A DNA stretch of 64,000 nucleotides from NCBI RefSeq assembly GCF_012844455.2, contig NZ_JABBCQ020000019.1:1-64000 (forward strand), read 5' to 3'. Origin of the DNA: Comamonas suwonensis (GTDB lineage: Bacteria > Pseudomonadota > Gammaproteobacteria > Burkholderiales > Burkholderiaceae_C). Below, in pieces: positions 8,113 to 14,556 of the stretch. Within the stretch, counting starts at the first letter, position 1. Each line of letters opens with the position of its first letter. A program made the position numbers and the translations under genes. A model generated the notes under the pieces. The model was not told the DNA's origin. It ran no database searches and worked only from the letters and a program-made list of their open reading frames with translations.

Positions 8113-8421
8113 ATGAGCGAACCCGAGTACACATTGGCGGACGCCCGCAAAGACATTCTTGCCCTCAACGAGGCACGCATTGCCCTGCTGAACAGGCAAC
8201 TGGCCACCGTGGCCATCATTCGCACCATGCTCACCATGTTGAGCCTCGAACAACTGCGCGAATTGCGCGAAAAATACGACCTGCGAGTCCTTGCAGGAAT
8301 GGAATTTCTGGAGCCGAGACTTCAGCGACCGGATCTCTGGACGGAGTACTCAGCCAAGATCGACGAGTTGATTGCTCTGGACGAGGCCGCTCTTCGGGTA
8401 GATCAGGAAAAAGGCGGCTAG
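8113..8421 (+). CDS. Small hypothetical prophage protein, helical
   Basis: 102 aa from ATG 8113, preceded by AAGG at suitable spacing; an ATG at 8068 in the same frame lacks a ribosome site. The product is mostly helical (TLADARKDILALNEARIALL, then LSLEQLRELREKYDLRVLAG) and acidic overall, with no Cys and no membrane segment. I do not recognise it. It overlaps the C-terminal half of a leftward gene (8231-8662) on the other strand, so at most one of the two is correct over that overlap unless both are expressed. Confidence 0.5.
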   Translation: MSEPEYTLADARKDILALNEARIALLNRQLATVAIIRTMLTMLSLEQLRELREKYDLRVLAGMEFLEPRLQRPDLWTEYSAKIDELIALDEAALRVDQEKGG

Positions 8422-8662
8422 ATTCGTCCGCCACCAAGCGTGCACCGGCAACATATCTATCCGTCGCAGACTCGCGTTCCAGCAAAGGATCAACCCAGCG
8501 CACAACAGACTTAGCCGCAGGCGGCGGAACATGCAGCGGAATGACAGCTGCCCCAAGTCCAATCCAGTGCTTTGCTTCCTCAAAATCAGTGGTAAAGCCA
8601 GGACGCGCAAAGTCAGCACGCTCAATACGCCATGCACAGGTCGAGGTAGGAAACTTATCCAT
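8231..8662 (-). CDS. Hypothetical prophage protein with a PLxxPP-type segment
   Basis: 143 aa from ATG 8662, with AGGCGG upstream. The N-terminal half (STCAWRIERADFARPGFTTD, then GAAVIPLHVPPP) resembles the short Y/W-rich segment ending in PLxxPP seen in many small early proteins of lambdoid phages. The C-terminal half is antisense to the 8113-8421 gene, is Arg/Pro/Ser-rich and looks less like natural protein. It would be co-transcribed with the cro-like gene. The true protein may be the N-terminal half only, after decay or frameshift. Confidence 0.4.
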   Translation of the reverse strand: MDKFPTSTCAWRIERADFARPGFTTDFEEAKHWIGLGAAVIPLHVPPPAAKSVVRWVDPLLERESATDRYVAGARLVADESSRLFPDLPEERPRPEQSTRRSWLSTPSRDPVAEVSAPEIPFLQGLAGRIFRAIRAVVRGSTW

Positions 8663-8811
8663 GAAACACCGCCTGCTGCAGAATGGCCAAACTCCCGGCT
8701 CTATTGAAGCCAGGAGTTAAGTGCTGCCTCTGCACAAAGGCGTCCGCCCTGCACTTGGTTACGATGGCGGCTGCGACACCTTCACCAACAACCCAAAGGA
8801 GGGCGGACAGA

Positions 8812-9027
8812 ATGGGAATCCTCGACTCACAGAGCATCAAGATCACCTGCCCGAAGTGCCACCGCGAGCGCAGCGAGTCTGTTGGGAAGCTTCGCCTCAA
8901 TCCAAAGCTCACCTGCCTGGGATGCGGCACCGTTCTGGATATCGATGCCCGCAGTCTCAATAGCGCCGCCAAAGAAATCGACAAGAGCATTGCGAACCTC
9001 AAGCGATCCCTCGGCCGCTTGCGTTAG
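8812..9027 (+). CDS. Small zinc-ribbon protein
   Basis: 71 aa from ATG 8812, with AAAGGAGG ending 9-10 bases upstream. Two CxxC knuckles, CPKC and CLGC, separated by 20 residues (C13/C16 and C35/C38 by count) define a zinc ribbon. They are followed by VLDIDARSLNSAAKEIDKSI and a basic C-terminal helix. Small proteins of this layout are common in proteobacterial prophages and islands; a nucleic-acid-binding role is plausible but unproven. It lies antisense to a leftward ORF (8827-9090) that also has a good ribosome site, an unresolved conflict. Confidence 0.65.
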   Translation: MGILDSQSIKITCPKCHRERSESVGKLRLNPKLTCLGCGTVLDIDARSLNSAAKEIDKSIANLKRSLGRLR

Positions 9028-9090
9028 CAAGTCCAGATCCGCGACAAGCTGCTCTACGCCAAGTAGGCGAATCTTTAGCTTCTCAGCCAT
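8827..9090 (-). CDS. Small hypothetical protein downstream of cro-like gene
   Basis: 87 aa from ATG 9090, preceded by AGGAGG at ideal spacing and overlapping the stop of the cro-like gene by 8 bp, as in a normal phage early operon. The N-terminus (MAEKLKIRLLGVEQLVADLD) looks like real protein. The remaining two thirds are antisense to the zinc-ribbon gene. No family recognised. The start context is strong evidence; the antisense overlap is evidence against full-length expression. Confidence 0.45.
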   Translation of the reverse strand: MAEKLKIRLLGVEQLVADLDLLTQAAEGSLEVRNALVDFFGGAIETAGIDIQNGAASQAGELWIEAKLPNRLAALAVALRAGDLDAL

Positions 9091-9316
9091 GAACAGCCTC
9101 CTGACCGGATTGAGGCTGAGAGGCTGACTTCGCAAACGGCGGCGGCAACCCCTCCACATTTCGACGTGTCCATGCAGCAAGTACGCGGTCGGCGACCTTG
9201 TCGCTGAGAACGTCGGGCCACTTGTCGACGGCCTGGTAAGACACACCCAAAGCGGCCGCCACTTCTCTGGTGGAGCCACCCAACATTTCTATGGCCTCTG
9301 TTTTTCGGATCGTCAT
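9083..9316 (-). CDS. Cro-like repressor
   Basis: 77 aa. A single helix-turn-helix occupies residues about 8-35 (AIEMLGGSTREVAAALGVSY, then QAVDKWP), followed by a short tail, as in lambdoid Cro proteins. It is transcribed divergently from the repressor gene across a region carrying three operator-like palindromes. Cro normally represses the lysogenic promoter and tunes early transcription. No ribosome site is evident before the ATG. The gene opens the leftward early operon that runs through the CII-family, initiator and terminase genes. Confidence 0.8.
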   Translation of the reverse strand: MTIRKTEAIEMLGGSTREVAAALGVSYQAVDKWPDVLSDKVADRVLAAWTRRNVEGLPPPFAKSASQPQSGQEAVHG

Positions 9317-9324
9317 GCCGCAAG

Positions 9325-9395
9325 TTTAACCTTAGTTAAAACATGAAAGCAACCATAGTTAGTATTGATTCCGCCATGATTTCAACCATGGTTGA
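9325..9395. promoter_or_regulatory. OR-type operator cluster between cro-like gene and repressor
   Basis: Three copies of a palindrome with core AACCATGGTT: TTTAACCTTAGTTAAA at 9325-9340, AACCATAGTT at 9351-9360 and the perfect TCAACCATGGTTGA at 9382-9395. Centres are 23 and 33 bp apart. The third site contains the preferred repressor start codon (ATG 9388). Identical core sites recur at 10862-10900, which makes repressor and Cro binding likely. Confidence 0.75.
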
Positions 9396-10068
9396 TTACA
9401 AAGAACGCATAGAGAAGGCAATGAAAGCTGCCGGCGTAGACATCACAGAGCTTGCGAGGTCTGTTGGCGTCTCCTATCAGGCTGCGCGCAAAGTCCTTGA
9501 GGGCGAGAGCAAGGCTTTCACCGCCGAAAACAACGCCAAGGCCGCCGCACGCCTGAATGTGTCGTCGGACTGGCTTGCAACCGGCATGGGCGACATGGCT
9601 CGCAACGCCAACAGCATTGTTTTTTCAGAAGAAAACGAAGACTTGGTGCGCATCCCCCTGCTGGCCAACAGCGGCAGCATGGGCAAAGGCAATGACACGC
9701 TCGATGCAGACTATGTGGTGGGCGACCTGGCCCTATCCGCGCACTGGATCAACCAGCACATCAAGCCCGGCAATCTCCAGGAGCTGAAGTTCATTCACGC
9801 CCACGGCGAAAGCATGTCGCCCACCTTCAGCGACGGCGATGTGCTGCTGGTCGACGTAGGCTCGCGCGACCCCGCCAGCCATGAAGGCGTCTATGTGCTT
9901 GATGTACACGGCCAGACCTATATCAAGCGCGTTCGCATGCGCATGACCGGCAACTTGGAAGTCAGCTCCGACAACCCCAACATCAAGACCGTGGACGAGC
10001 TGAACGGTGACCATCAGGTTCGCGTGCTGGGCCGAGTTGTGTGGGCCTGGAACGGCCAGAAGCTTTAG
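9388..10068 (+). CDS. CI-type phage repressor with S24 peptidase domain
   Basis: 226 aa from ATG 9388; in-frame ATGs at 9343 and 9376 would add up to 15 residues. I chose 9388 because the helix-turn-helix begins immediately (VDYKERIEKAMKAAG, then ARSVGVSYQAARKVLEG). No start has a ribosome site, so a leaderless mRNA as for lambda cI is possible. The C-terminal half is a LexA/CI-type S24 domain with the serine motif HGESMSPTF and lysine in TYIKRVRM. The usual Ala-Gly or Cys-Gly cleavage pair is not evident; the linker has LANSGSMG. It should maintain lysogeny by binding the AACCATGGTT palindromes on both sides of the module. Confidence 0.9.
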   Translation: MVDYKERIEKAMKAAGVDITELARSVGVSYQAARKVLEGESKAFTAENNAKAAARLNVSSDWLATGMGDMARNANSIVFSEENEDLVRIPLLANSGSMGKGNDTLDADYVVGDLALSAHWINQHIKPGNLQELKFIHAHGESMSPTFSDGDVLLVDVGSRDPASHEGVYVLDVHGQTYIKRVRMRMTGNLEVSSDNPNIKTVDELNGDHQVRVLGRVVWAWNGQKL

Positions 10069-10131
10069 CACAAGCCATCGCCGTAGCACCTGACCACATT
10101 CCTCCTTCTCTGCTCAGAAAGGCGTACCGCA

Positions 10132-10779
10132 ATGAAAATCAAAGTCTCGTGCTTCGGTATCTCACTTGATGGCTACTCTGCTGGACCTGAACAGAGCCTA
10201 AGCAATCCGCTCGGCGTCGGAGGAACGAAACTCATGGATTGGTTCTTCCCCACCGAAGTCTTCCAAAAGATGCACGGCGGCTCGCCAAGCGGTGAAACAG
10301 GCATCGACAATGAGATGGCACAGCGCTCCTTCGAGAACATTGGTGCCTGGATTCTCGGCCGCAACATGTTTGGCCCAGTGCGCGGCCCCTGGCCCGACGA
10401 GAGCTGGCAAGGTTGGTGGGGCGACGAGCCTCCCTACCATGTGCCCGCATTTGTACTGACTCACCATGCTCGTCCCAGCCTGCATATGCAGGGCGGCACC
10501 GATTTTCACTTCGTCACGAACGGAAGAGCATCCGCACTGGATCAAGCGAAAGTGGCTGCTGCCGGACGCGATATCCGTATTGGCGGAGGCGTGGCCACCG
10601 TACGCCAGTTCTTGCAGGCTCGGCTGATCGATGAGATCTACCTTGCCGTCCGCCCTATCCTACTGGGCCACGGCGAGAACCTCTGGCAAGGCCTGGACAT
10701 GCGCACTCTGGGTTATGAGGTCGCTGAAGTGATTCAGGGTGAGCGCGCCACGCACGTGATGGTGCGCAAACAGACGTAG
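10132..10779 (+). CDS. RibD C-terminal/dihydrofolate reductase-like protein (prophage cargo)
   Basis: 215 aa with AGAAAGG upstream. It has the N-terminal strand KVSCFGISLDGYSAG, the WILGRNMFGP segment, VTNGRASALDQAK, IRIGGGVATVRQFL (nucleotide-binding glycine loop) and IDEIYLAVRPILLGHGENLW, all characteristic of the RibD_C/YyaP-type reductase fold that binds NADPH. The substrate is unknown. It follows the repressor gene in the position held by rexAB in lambda, between the two operator clusters, so it is probably expressed from the prophage as a lysogenic conversion gene. A terminator follows. Confidence 0.85.
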   Translation: MKIKVSCFGISLDGYSAGPEQSLSNPLGVGGTKLMDWFFPTEVFQKMHGGSPSGETGIDNEMAQRSFENIGAWILGRNMFGPVRGPWPDESWQGWWGDEPPYHVPAFVLTHHARPSLHMQGGTDFHFVTNGRASALDQAKVAAAGRDIRIGGGVATVRQFLQARLIDEIYLAVRPILLGHGENLWQGLDMRTLGYEVAEVIQGERATHVMVRKQT

Positions 10780-10797
10780 TCATCCGCCATCTCGTAC

Positions 10798-10820
10798 AAG
10801 CCCGCAGCAGCGGGCTTTTT
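10798..10820 (+). terminator. Rho-independent terminator
   Basis: Perfect 8-bp stem AAGCCCGC/GCGGGCTT with an AGCA loop and a run of T, 18 bp after the RibD-like gene. Confidence 0.85.
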
Positions 10821-10861
10821 CATTTGTACCGCATCGATTGAAGAAAACTTCACAGATAAAC

Positions 10862-10900
10862 TTAACCATGGTTGACAGCAATAATTTAACCATGGTTAAA
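10862..10900 (+). promoter_or_regulatory. OL-type operator pair overlapping a candidate early-left promoter
   Basis: Two palindromes, TTAACCATGGTTGA (10862-10875) and the perfect 16-mer TTTAACCATGGTTAAA (10885-10900), lie with centres 24 bp apart. A consensus -35 TTGACA (10872-10877) overlaps the first site. A weak -10 TTAAAT (10896-10901) overlaps the second. This is how repressor occludes PL in lambda. The promoter would fire rightward. Confidence 0.7.
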
Positions 10901-11556
10901 TCCAGCCATCGCAGCAGTCACTGGACTGTCCAAGGGGCACAACCAAAGGCCGAAGCCACCAACGCCAACGCGAACTGGCTTCAGGGATACAGCAGATTGC
11001 AGATGCGATGGGCGCCATCGGTATCGACCGGGTCAGGCCCGGTCTTTCAAAAATCGCATGCCCATGTCGTTTGCTCCACCTACGCGGAGCGTCCCCGGGC
11101 TCCATCGCATCAGCGGGCACGGCCGCTGCTCTGCGCGGCATCCCTGCCGTATCCAGCCGCCAAAGTGCGTACACGGTCAAAAGGGTGAGGCGAATGCGGC
11201 CAAGAGCAAGAACGGCAACGCCGGTTGGAATCCCGGCACCGCCCACCCCGAGCGCATCGGGGCCAGACCAGAGCGCCTTGCACCAGGGCGCTGCGGTTTG
11301 AACGGCCTTCACATTAGCGGCAGCGGCCAGAGCCCTCAATGGGCCTGAAACCCAGCGTCATCCGCAGCGCTTTATGCTGAATCTTGTGAGCAATATCGAG
11401 AGTTCCGCCTCAAACGTAAGCCAAATGCTACGTAATGGTGGCTAATTCACATTTTTCAGGCTTGCGCCCCCTTCTCCTACAGAAAGGTTTTTCCTGATGC
11501 GGTGACCATGCAATCACAGCAAGCCAAACCGGTTTGCTGGTCACCAACCTGAAGGA
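10901..11556. other. Region right of OL with no supportable gene
   Basis: Several overlapping open frames run through 10901-11350, none with a ribosome site or recognisable protein, and frames switch. In a lambdoid layout the N-like and recombination genes should start here. A decayed early-left gene, or a junction with foreign DNA at about 11350, would explain this. From 11400 to 11556 I see only the leader of the next gene. Confidence 0.5.
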
Positions 11557-11565
11557 GTGAAGGAC

Positions 11566-11760
11566 ATGACGCAACAAGCTAACCAGCAGCAGAATCCCAA
11601 CCAGCAGGACAAGCAGCAACAGCAGCAGCAAAGCCCCGGTCAACGCCAGCCAGGCCAAAACACCAACCAGCCCGGTCAGCAGCAACAGCAGACCCCGGGC
11701 CAGCAGAAAAACCCGGCTCAGCAGCAGCCCGGGCAGCCACAAAAAGCACAGCAGCGCTGA
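11566..11760 (+). CDS. Gln-rich low-complexity protein
   Basis: 64 aa from ATG 11566, with GAAGGAG 8 bases upstream; a GTG at 11557 is an alternative. By my count 31 of 64 residues are Gln, the rest mostly Asn, Pro, Gly and Lys, with runs of six and five Gln. There is no hydrophobic residue cluster, signal peptide or membrane segment, so it is expected to be disordered and prion-like in composition. No family recognised. The PRC-barrel gene follows 68 bp later in the same direction with no terminator between, so they are probably one operon. A stress or desiccation role is only a guess. Confidence 0.7.
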   Translation: MTQQANQQQNPNQQDKQQQQQQSPGQRQPGQNTNQPGQQQQQTPGQQKNPAQQQPGQPQKAQQR

Positions 11761-11828
11761 AAGTGCGCGCCCCAGCGCTTGCCAAGCGCTCCGGGGTTGT
11801 TTTGAACCACGCATAGAAAGGAGCAGGA

Positions 11829-12176
11829 ATGCACTTAGCCTCACCTGTCATCTCATCCGATCGTGTCAACGGCACCAACGTTTACAACCCCAACGGCGAC
11901 AAGCTGGGGTCCATCGACTCACTGATGATCGACAAGCTCACGGGCAAGGTTCGATACGCAGTGATGGAATTCGGCGGATTTCTGGGCATCGGCACAGACC
12001 TTTACCCTCTGCCATGGGACACACTCAAATACGACCCCGACAAAGGCGGGTACGTAGTCTCAGTCACCAAAGAACGGCTTGAAAACGCCCCTCGTTACGA
12101 GGGAAGCACATTGCCCGAATACACCGACGAATACGGCCGCCGGGTCTACGACCACTACGGTGTGCCCTATATCTAA
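11829..12176 (+). CDS. PRC-barrel domain protein
   Basis: 115 aa with AAAGGAG before the ATG. The first 75 residues match the PRC-barrel: SDRVNGTNVYNPNGDKLGSI, IDKLTGKVRYAVMEFGGFLG, then a loop with LYPLPWDTLKYD. The C-terminal part (LPEYTDEYGRRVYDHYGVPY) is the acidic/Tyr tail common in single-domain bacterial members. PRC-barrel proteins act in RNA processing, photosynthetic reaction centres and envelope stress; single-domain ones are mostly uncharacterised. It is likely cytoplasmic, with no signal peptide. It follows the Gln-rich gene and is closed by a terminator. Confidence 0.85.
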   Translation: MHLASPVISSDRVNGTNVYNPNGDKLGSIDSLMIDKLTGKVRYAVMEFGGFLGIGTDLYPLPWDTLKYDPDKGGYVVSVTKERLENAPRYEGSTLPEYTDEYGRRVYDHYGVPYI

Positions 12177-12264
12177 CTCCGGCGCGCAGCCGCACAGGCA
12201 TTAGCGCCCAACGTTAAGAAGAACCGCAGGCCGGTGAAAGCCGGCCGCTATCCAGTTGGAGTTC

Positions 12265-12291
12265 AGCCCACCTCACGGTAGGCTTTTTTTT
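12265..12291 (+). terminator. Rho-independent terminator after the PRC-barrel gene
   Basis: Stem AGCCCACC/GGTAGGCT (one mismatch), TCAC loop, then eight T. A GC-rich hairpin at about 12214-12236 precedes it. Confidence 0.75.
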
Positions 12292-12787
12292 GCACGGAGA
12301 TCTCCCCATGTAGCCCCCCGGCCCCGCAGGCCTTAAGCGCGACCTCTCCCCGCAGGGTCAAGCGGGGCCATCCGATGTGATCGTTCTCGGCACAGGGTAT
12401 TGCTCAAAATCCCATCCCGAAATACGCTTTACCCATACCGCAGTGCACATGCTGTGAGCTGCGGTTGGAGCGATCACACCCGATGGTGACGACGCCCATC
12501 ACTTTTCAGCCGAGCCTGGGATGTCCTCTCCCTCCCTCTGATTCCCCCAGGCAGCCGCAAGGCAACGGCCTTTACCCCCAAGCCCACCCGCTAACGCCGG
12601 TGGGCTTTTTCTTTGCCCGCAGACACACAGTGCAACCACGCAACACATGGCGCAGCCGTCTGTTGACGCCCTGTACAGGCAAAATTTAAACTACTGTACA
12701 AATGCACAGCACTGATTAAAATAACAGTAGAATTTACAGCAACAGGTCGCTACAGATCTGTGCCCACACCCGCAGGGCTGAAGCGGG
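12292..12787. other. Intergenic stretch without a supportable gene
   Basis: It contains a strong terminator-like hairpin, AAGCCCACC/GGTGGGCTT with T tail, at 12580-12610. It also has a motif CCGCAGGG..AAGCGGGGCCATC at about 12352-12373 that recurs at about 12771-12793. Short open frames here run through the hairpin and are not convincing. Confidence 0.5.
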
Positions 12788-12883
12788 GCCATCAAGAAAG
12801 AGTGCAAGCCGGGTGTGGACCGTGGCAATCCAATGCCGCCACCGACAGACCGAAAGCCGGGCCCTGCACTCTTCCTTGATGGC
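12788..12883. repeat. Long inverted repeat
   Basis: Arms 12788-12806 and 12865-12883 are 19 bp with one mismatch (GCCATCAAGRAAGAGTGCA), separated by 58 bp that can fold further (GTGGCA/TGCC.CCAC). An RNA copy would be a stable long hairpin. Function unknown. Confidence 0.7.
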
Positions 12884-13033
12884 GCTGCCACCCAGCAGCA
12901 CCTGTTTTTCCCGCCAGAGCGCGAAGCGCATTCACTCCGCCCCTTCGTTGGTTTCGCCTGCCCACAAAAGCACTGGCCTTTTTTATTCACCCCGCCCATC
13001 CAGCGGGCCCGCCTCTCGCCTCAAGGAGATTTC

Positions 13034-13108
13034 ATGCTGTACAGCACTGTTCCTCAGCCCGTTGATGAAGACCTCGTGCAGCGCCTGCGCGAGAAGGGAG
13101 GCCTGTGA
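13034..13108 (+). CDS. Possible leader peptide or tiny protein
   Basis: 24 codons starting at ATG 13034, preceded by AAGGAGATTTC, the best ribosome site in the vicinity. The product begins MLYSTVPQPVDEDLVQRLRE and ends GGL. The stop overlaps a GTG of a hydrophobic frame and lies just before the next gene's ATG. It may be a translated leader coupling expression of the membrane protein that follows. Confidence 0.4.
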   Translation: MLYSTVPQPVDEDLVQRLREKGGL

Positions 13109-13109
13109 A

Positions 13110-13289
13110 ATGGCCACACATCCCCACCGTCCTGCTCACGCTGCTCCTGACTGCCCTGCTCTTGCTCGCCCCGGCACTGGAGCAAAGCTACTGATCGCCG
13201 CGCAATGGGGCCTCACCCTGCTCGGCCTCTTCTGCCTCATCGGCGTGGCCGTCGTCATCGCCACCACCCCCGAAGCCTGGCCGCTCTGA
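13110..13289 (+). CDS. Small membrane protein
   Basis: 59 aa from ATG 13110, with GGGAGG 8 bases upstream. The first 25 residues are Pro/Ala/His-rich; residues about 28-52 form one strong transmembrane helix (WGLTLLGLFCLIGVAVVIAT). A second frame starting at GTG 13105 encodes a 29-aa peptide that is also a single hydrophobic segment (VLLTLLLTALLLLAP), so two overlapping membrane peptides are possible. In phages such pairs include holin or spanin genes, but nothing here proves that. No family recognised. Confidence 0.5.
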   Translation: MATHPHRPAHAAPDCPALARPGTGAKLLIAAQWGLTLLGLFCLIGVAVVIATTPEAWPL

Positions 13290-13305
13290 ACGGTCAACCT
13301 CATCA

Positions 13306-13345
13306 AGTTTGATAGCTACTTGCGCTTGGCTGATAAGCGCCAGAC
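13306..13345. repeat. Dispersed TTTGATAGCT-type intergenic repeat, copy 1
   Basis: The segment TTTGATAGCTACTTGCGCTT followed by GATAAGCGCCAG matches the core of the palindrome best preserved at 17311-17337. Confidence 0.55.
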
Positions 13346-13357
13346 CGGAGAAACATC

Positions 13358-13552
13358 ATGGCAAAAATCACCGAATCCCTGATCCTCATTGCCGCAATCG
13401 CTTTGGGTGCCCTCTGGCTGGCCACTCCCAGCGCTCAGGCCGACGAGCCCAAAACACTCACCAAATCCGTGCGCGACGAATTTGCCTGCCCCGGCATGCA
13501 CGCCGAATGGCTGGACGCCCACACCGTCCAATGCCTGCGCGAAAAGCCCTGA
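13358..13552 (+). CDS. Small exported or membrane-anchored prophage-type protein
   Basis: 64 aa with GGAGA before the ATG. A hydrophobic N-terminal segment (ITESLILIAAIALGALWLAT) is followed by Ala-Gln-Ala at residues 26-28, so it is probably a signal peptide cleaved after PSAQA. The mature part has two Cys (FACPGMHAEWLDAHTVQCLR) that could form a disulfide in the periplasm. Similar short two-cysteine proteins are frequent in phage and island gene sets of Burkholderiales, as I recall, without a known function. Confidence 0.6.
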   Translation: MAKITESLILIAAIALGALWLATPSAQADEPKTLTKSVRDEFACPGMHAEWLDAHTVQCLREKP

Positions 13553-13792
13553 GCTGCCGCCGCAACCTCAAGTCAACCGCCAGCCCACCCGTGAACAGCC
13601 CATGCCCCCTATCGACACCGTGCTGCAAGAACTGCAGCACCGCGACCGCCAGCGCAGCCGCCTGCTACGCGCTATTGAAAACAAAGCAGCTAGCGAGAGC
13701 CAAACAAGCCTATCGGTAGCAAACTACTTTCAAACGCAGATAGAGCCAGCGCAACGCGCTCACCAATTCAGAAGCAAGCACCACCCAAACAA

Positions 13793-13827
13793 AAGCCCGC
13801 AAGGTTCCAGACCTGGCGGGCTTTTTT
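13793..13827 (+). terminator. Rho-independent terminator
   Basis: Stem AAGCCCGC/GCGGGCTT with a 15-nt loop and T tail. A possible 76-aa frame (13602-13832) runs through this hairpin, which argues against that frame. Confidence 0.8.
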
Positions 13828-13845
13828 CATAACAAAGGAGTATTC

Positions 13846-14106
13846 ATGACCGACACCCAAAACCGCGATGAACTGGTGCGACTGGCTGGCGAGCAAGCCC
13901 TGCTCTCCAGAGAACTGCGCAACCTGAACGCAGATCAGCAGCGTGACCTGCTAGCCCTGCGCAACCTACCCACCGATATGGTTCTAAAAACCGACTGGCA
14001 CGCCAAAGGGACAACGTTGCTGGACAGGCTTCGCGATCGACAACAGCAAATGGCCATCGGCCACCAGCGGCTGGCAGAGCTAGCCAAACTCACAGGCATC
14101 ACTTGA
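13846..14106 (+). CDS. Hypothetical protein, helical
   Basis: 86 aa with AAAGGAG seven bases before the ATG. The product is almost wholly helical and charged (TQNRDELVRLAGEQALLSRE, RNLNADQQRDLLALRNLPTD, LLDRLRDRQQQMAIGHQRLA) and probably forms a coiled coil. It has no signal or membrane segment. It stands alone between two terminators with the same AAGCCCGCAAGGTT start. No family recognised. Confidence 0.55.
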   Translation: MTDTQNRDELVRLAGEQALLSRELRNLNADQQRDLLALRNLPTDMVLKTDWHAKGTTLLDRLRDRQQQMAIGHQRLAELAKLTGIT

Positions 14107-14145
14107 GGCCGCCATCCACGCCAACCTCTCCCTCCCCCCACACAA

Positions 14146-14179
14146 AAAAGCCCGCAAGGTTTACACCCTGCGGGCTTTA
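14146..14179 (+). terminator. Rho-independent terminator
   Basis: AAAGCCCGCAAGG..CCTGCGGGCTTTAT; it shares its left arm and loop start with the terminator at 13793, so the intervening gene is bounded by related hairpins. Confidence 0.8.
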
Positions 14180-14316
14180 TTCATGAAAGCTCAGACCTAT
14201 GTTGATCAAAGCACTGCTGCCACTGATCGCTGTTTTTAAATTCAAGTGCGACGGGCACCACGGACAGCACTTTGGACAAGAAGTTGCGCAGGTCTACAAG
14301 GCTTGCAAGAAAGAAA

Positions 14317-14550
14317 TCAATCTTCCTCAAAGCTCGGCAAAGGTTGCTGAGAAAGCTGATTGATCAGTTGCAGGCGAAAGTTCGTCAACCGCTGCGCATA
14401 CGCTGTGACATCCCCAGTCGGCGAAGACACAGGGCCAATGAGCTGTTCAGGCTTGGTCGAAAGCACGATCTCAATATAGCGATCAGCCAGTTCGGCAGCT
14501 GCTAATTGGTTTGGTTCAAATTGCATGGTCATGGGTAGTTGCATGGTCAT
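14317..14550 (-). CDS. Hypothetical protein
   Basis: 77 aa from ATG 14550, which has GAGAGGG seven bases upstream. Further ATGs at 14544, 14532 and 14526 arise from an 18-bp tandem duplication over the start region, so the N-terminus reads MTMQLPMTMQ. The body (NQLAAAELADRYIEIVLSTK, then AYAQRLTNFRLQLINQL) is amphipathic-helical, without membrane segments. No family recognised. It is the only leftward gene between 10 and 17 kb. Confidence 0.5.
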   Translation of the reverse strand: MTMQLPMTMQFEPNQLAAAELADRYIEIVLSTKPEQLIGPVSSPTGDVTAYAQRLTNFRLQLINQLSQQPLPSFEED

Positions 14551-14556
14551 GGGTAG
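14521..14556. repeat. Perfect 18-bp tandem duplication
   Basis: TTGCATGGTCATGGGTAG occurs twice in direct succession across the start codons of the leftward gene, duplicating potential ATGs. Confidence 0.9.

Noticed and set aside
10896-11339. 147-codon leftward frame right of OL
   Set aside because: No ribosome site, no recognisable fold and a Trp/Ala/Arg-rich composition. It would also run into the operator region.
12465-12689. 74-codon frame on the plus strand
   Set aside because: It runs through a terminator hairpin at 12580-12610 and is Pro/Thr-rich without a plausible start site.
13602-13832. 76-codon frame starting MPPIDTVLQELQHRDRQ
   Set aside because: Its first half looks protein-like, but it runs through a terminator and a repeat-like stretch. 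Probably not a complete gene.
14199-14363. 54-codon frame starting MLIKALLPLIAVFKFKC
   Set aside because: No ribosome site, and its end overlaps the leftward gene at 14317. Left out as unproven, although the sequence is not absurd.
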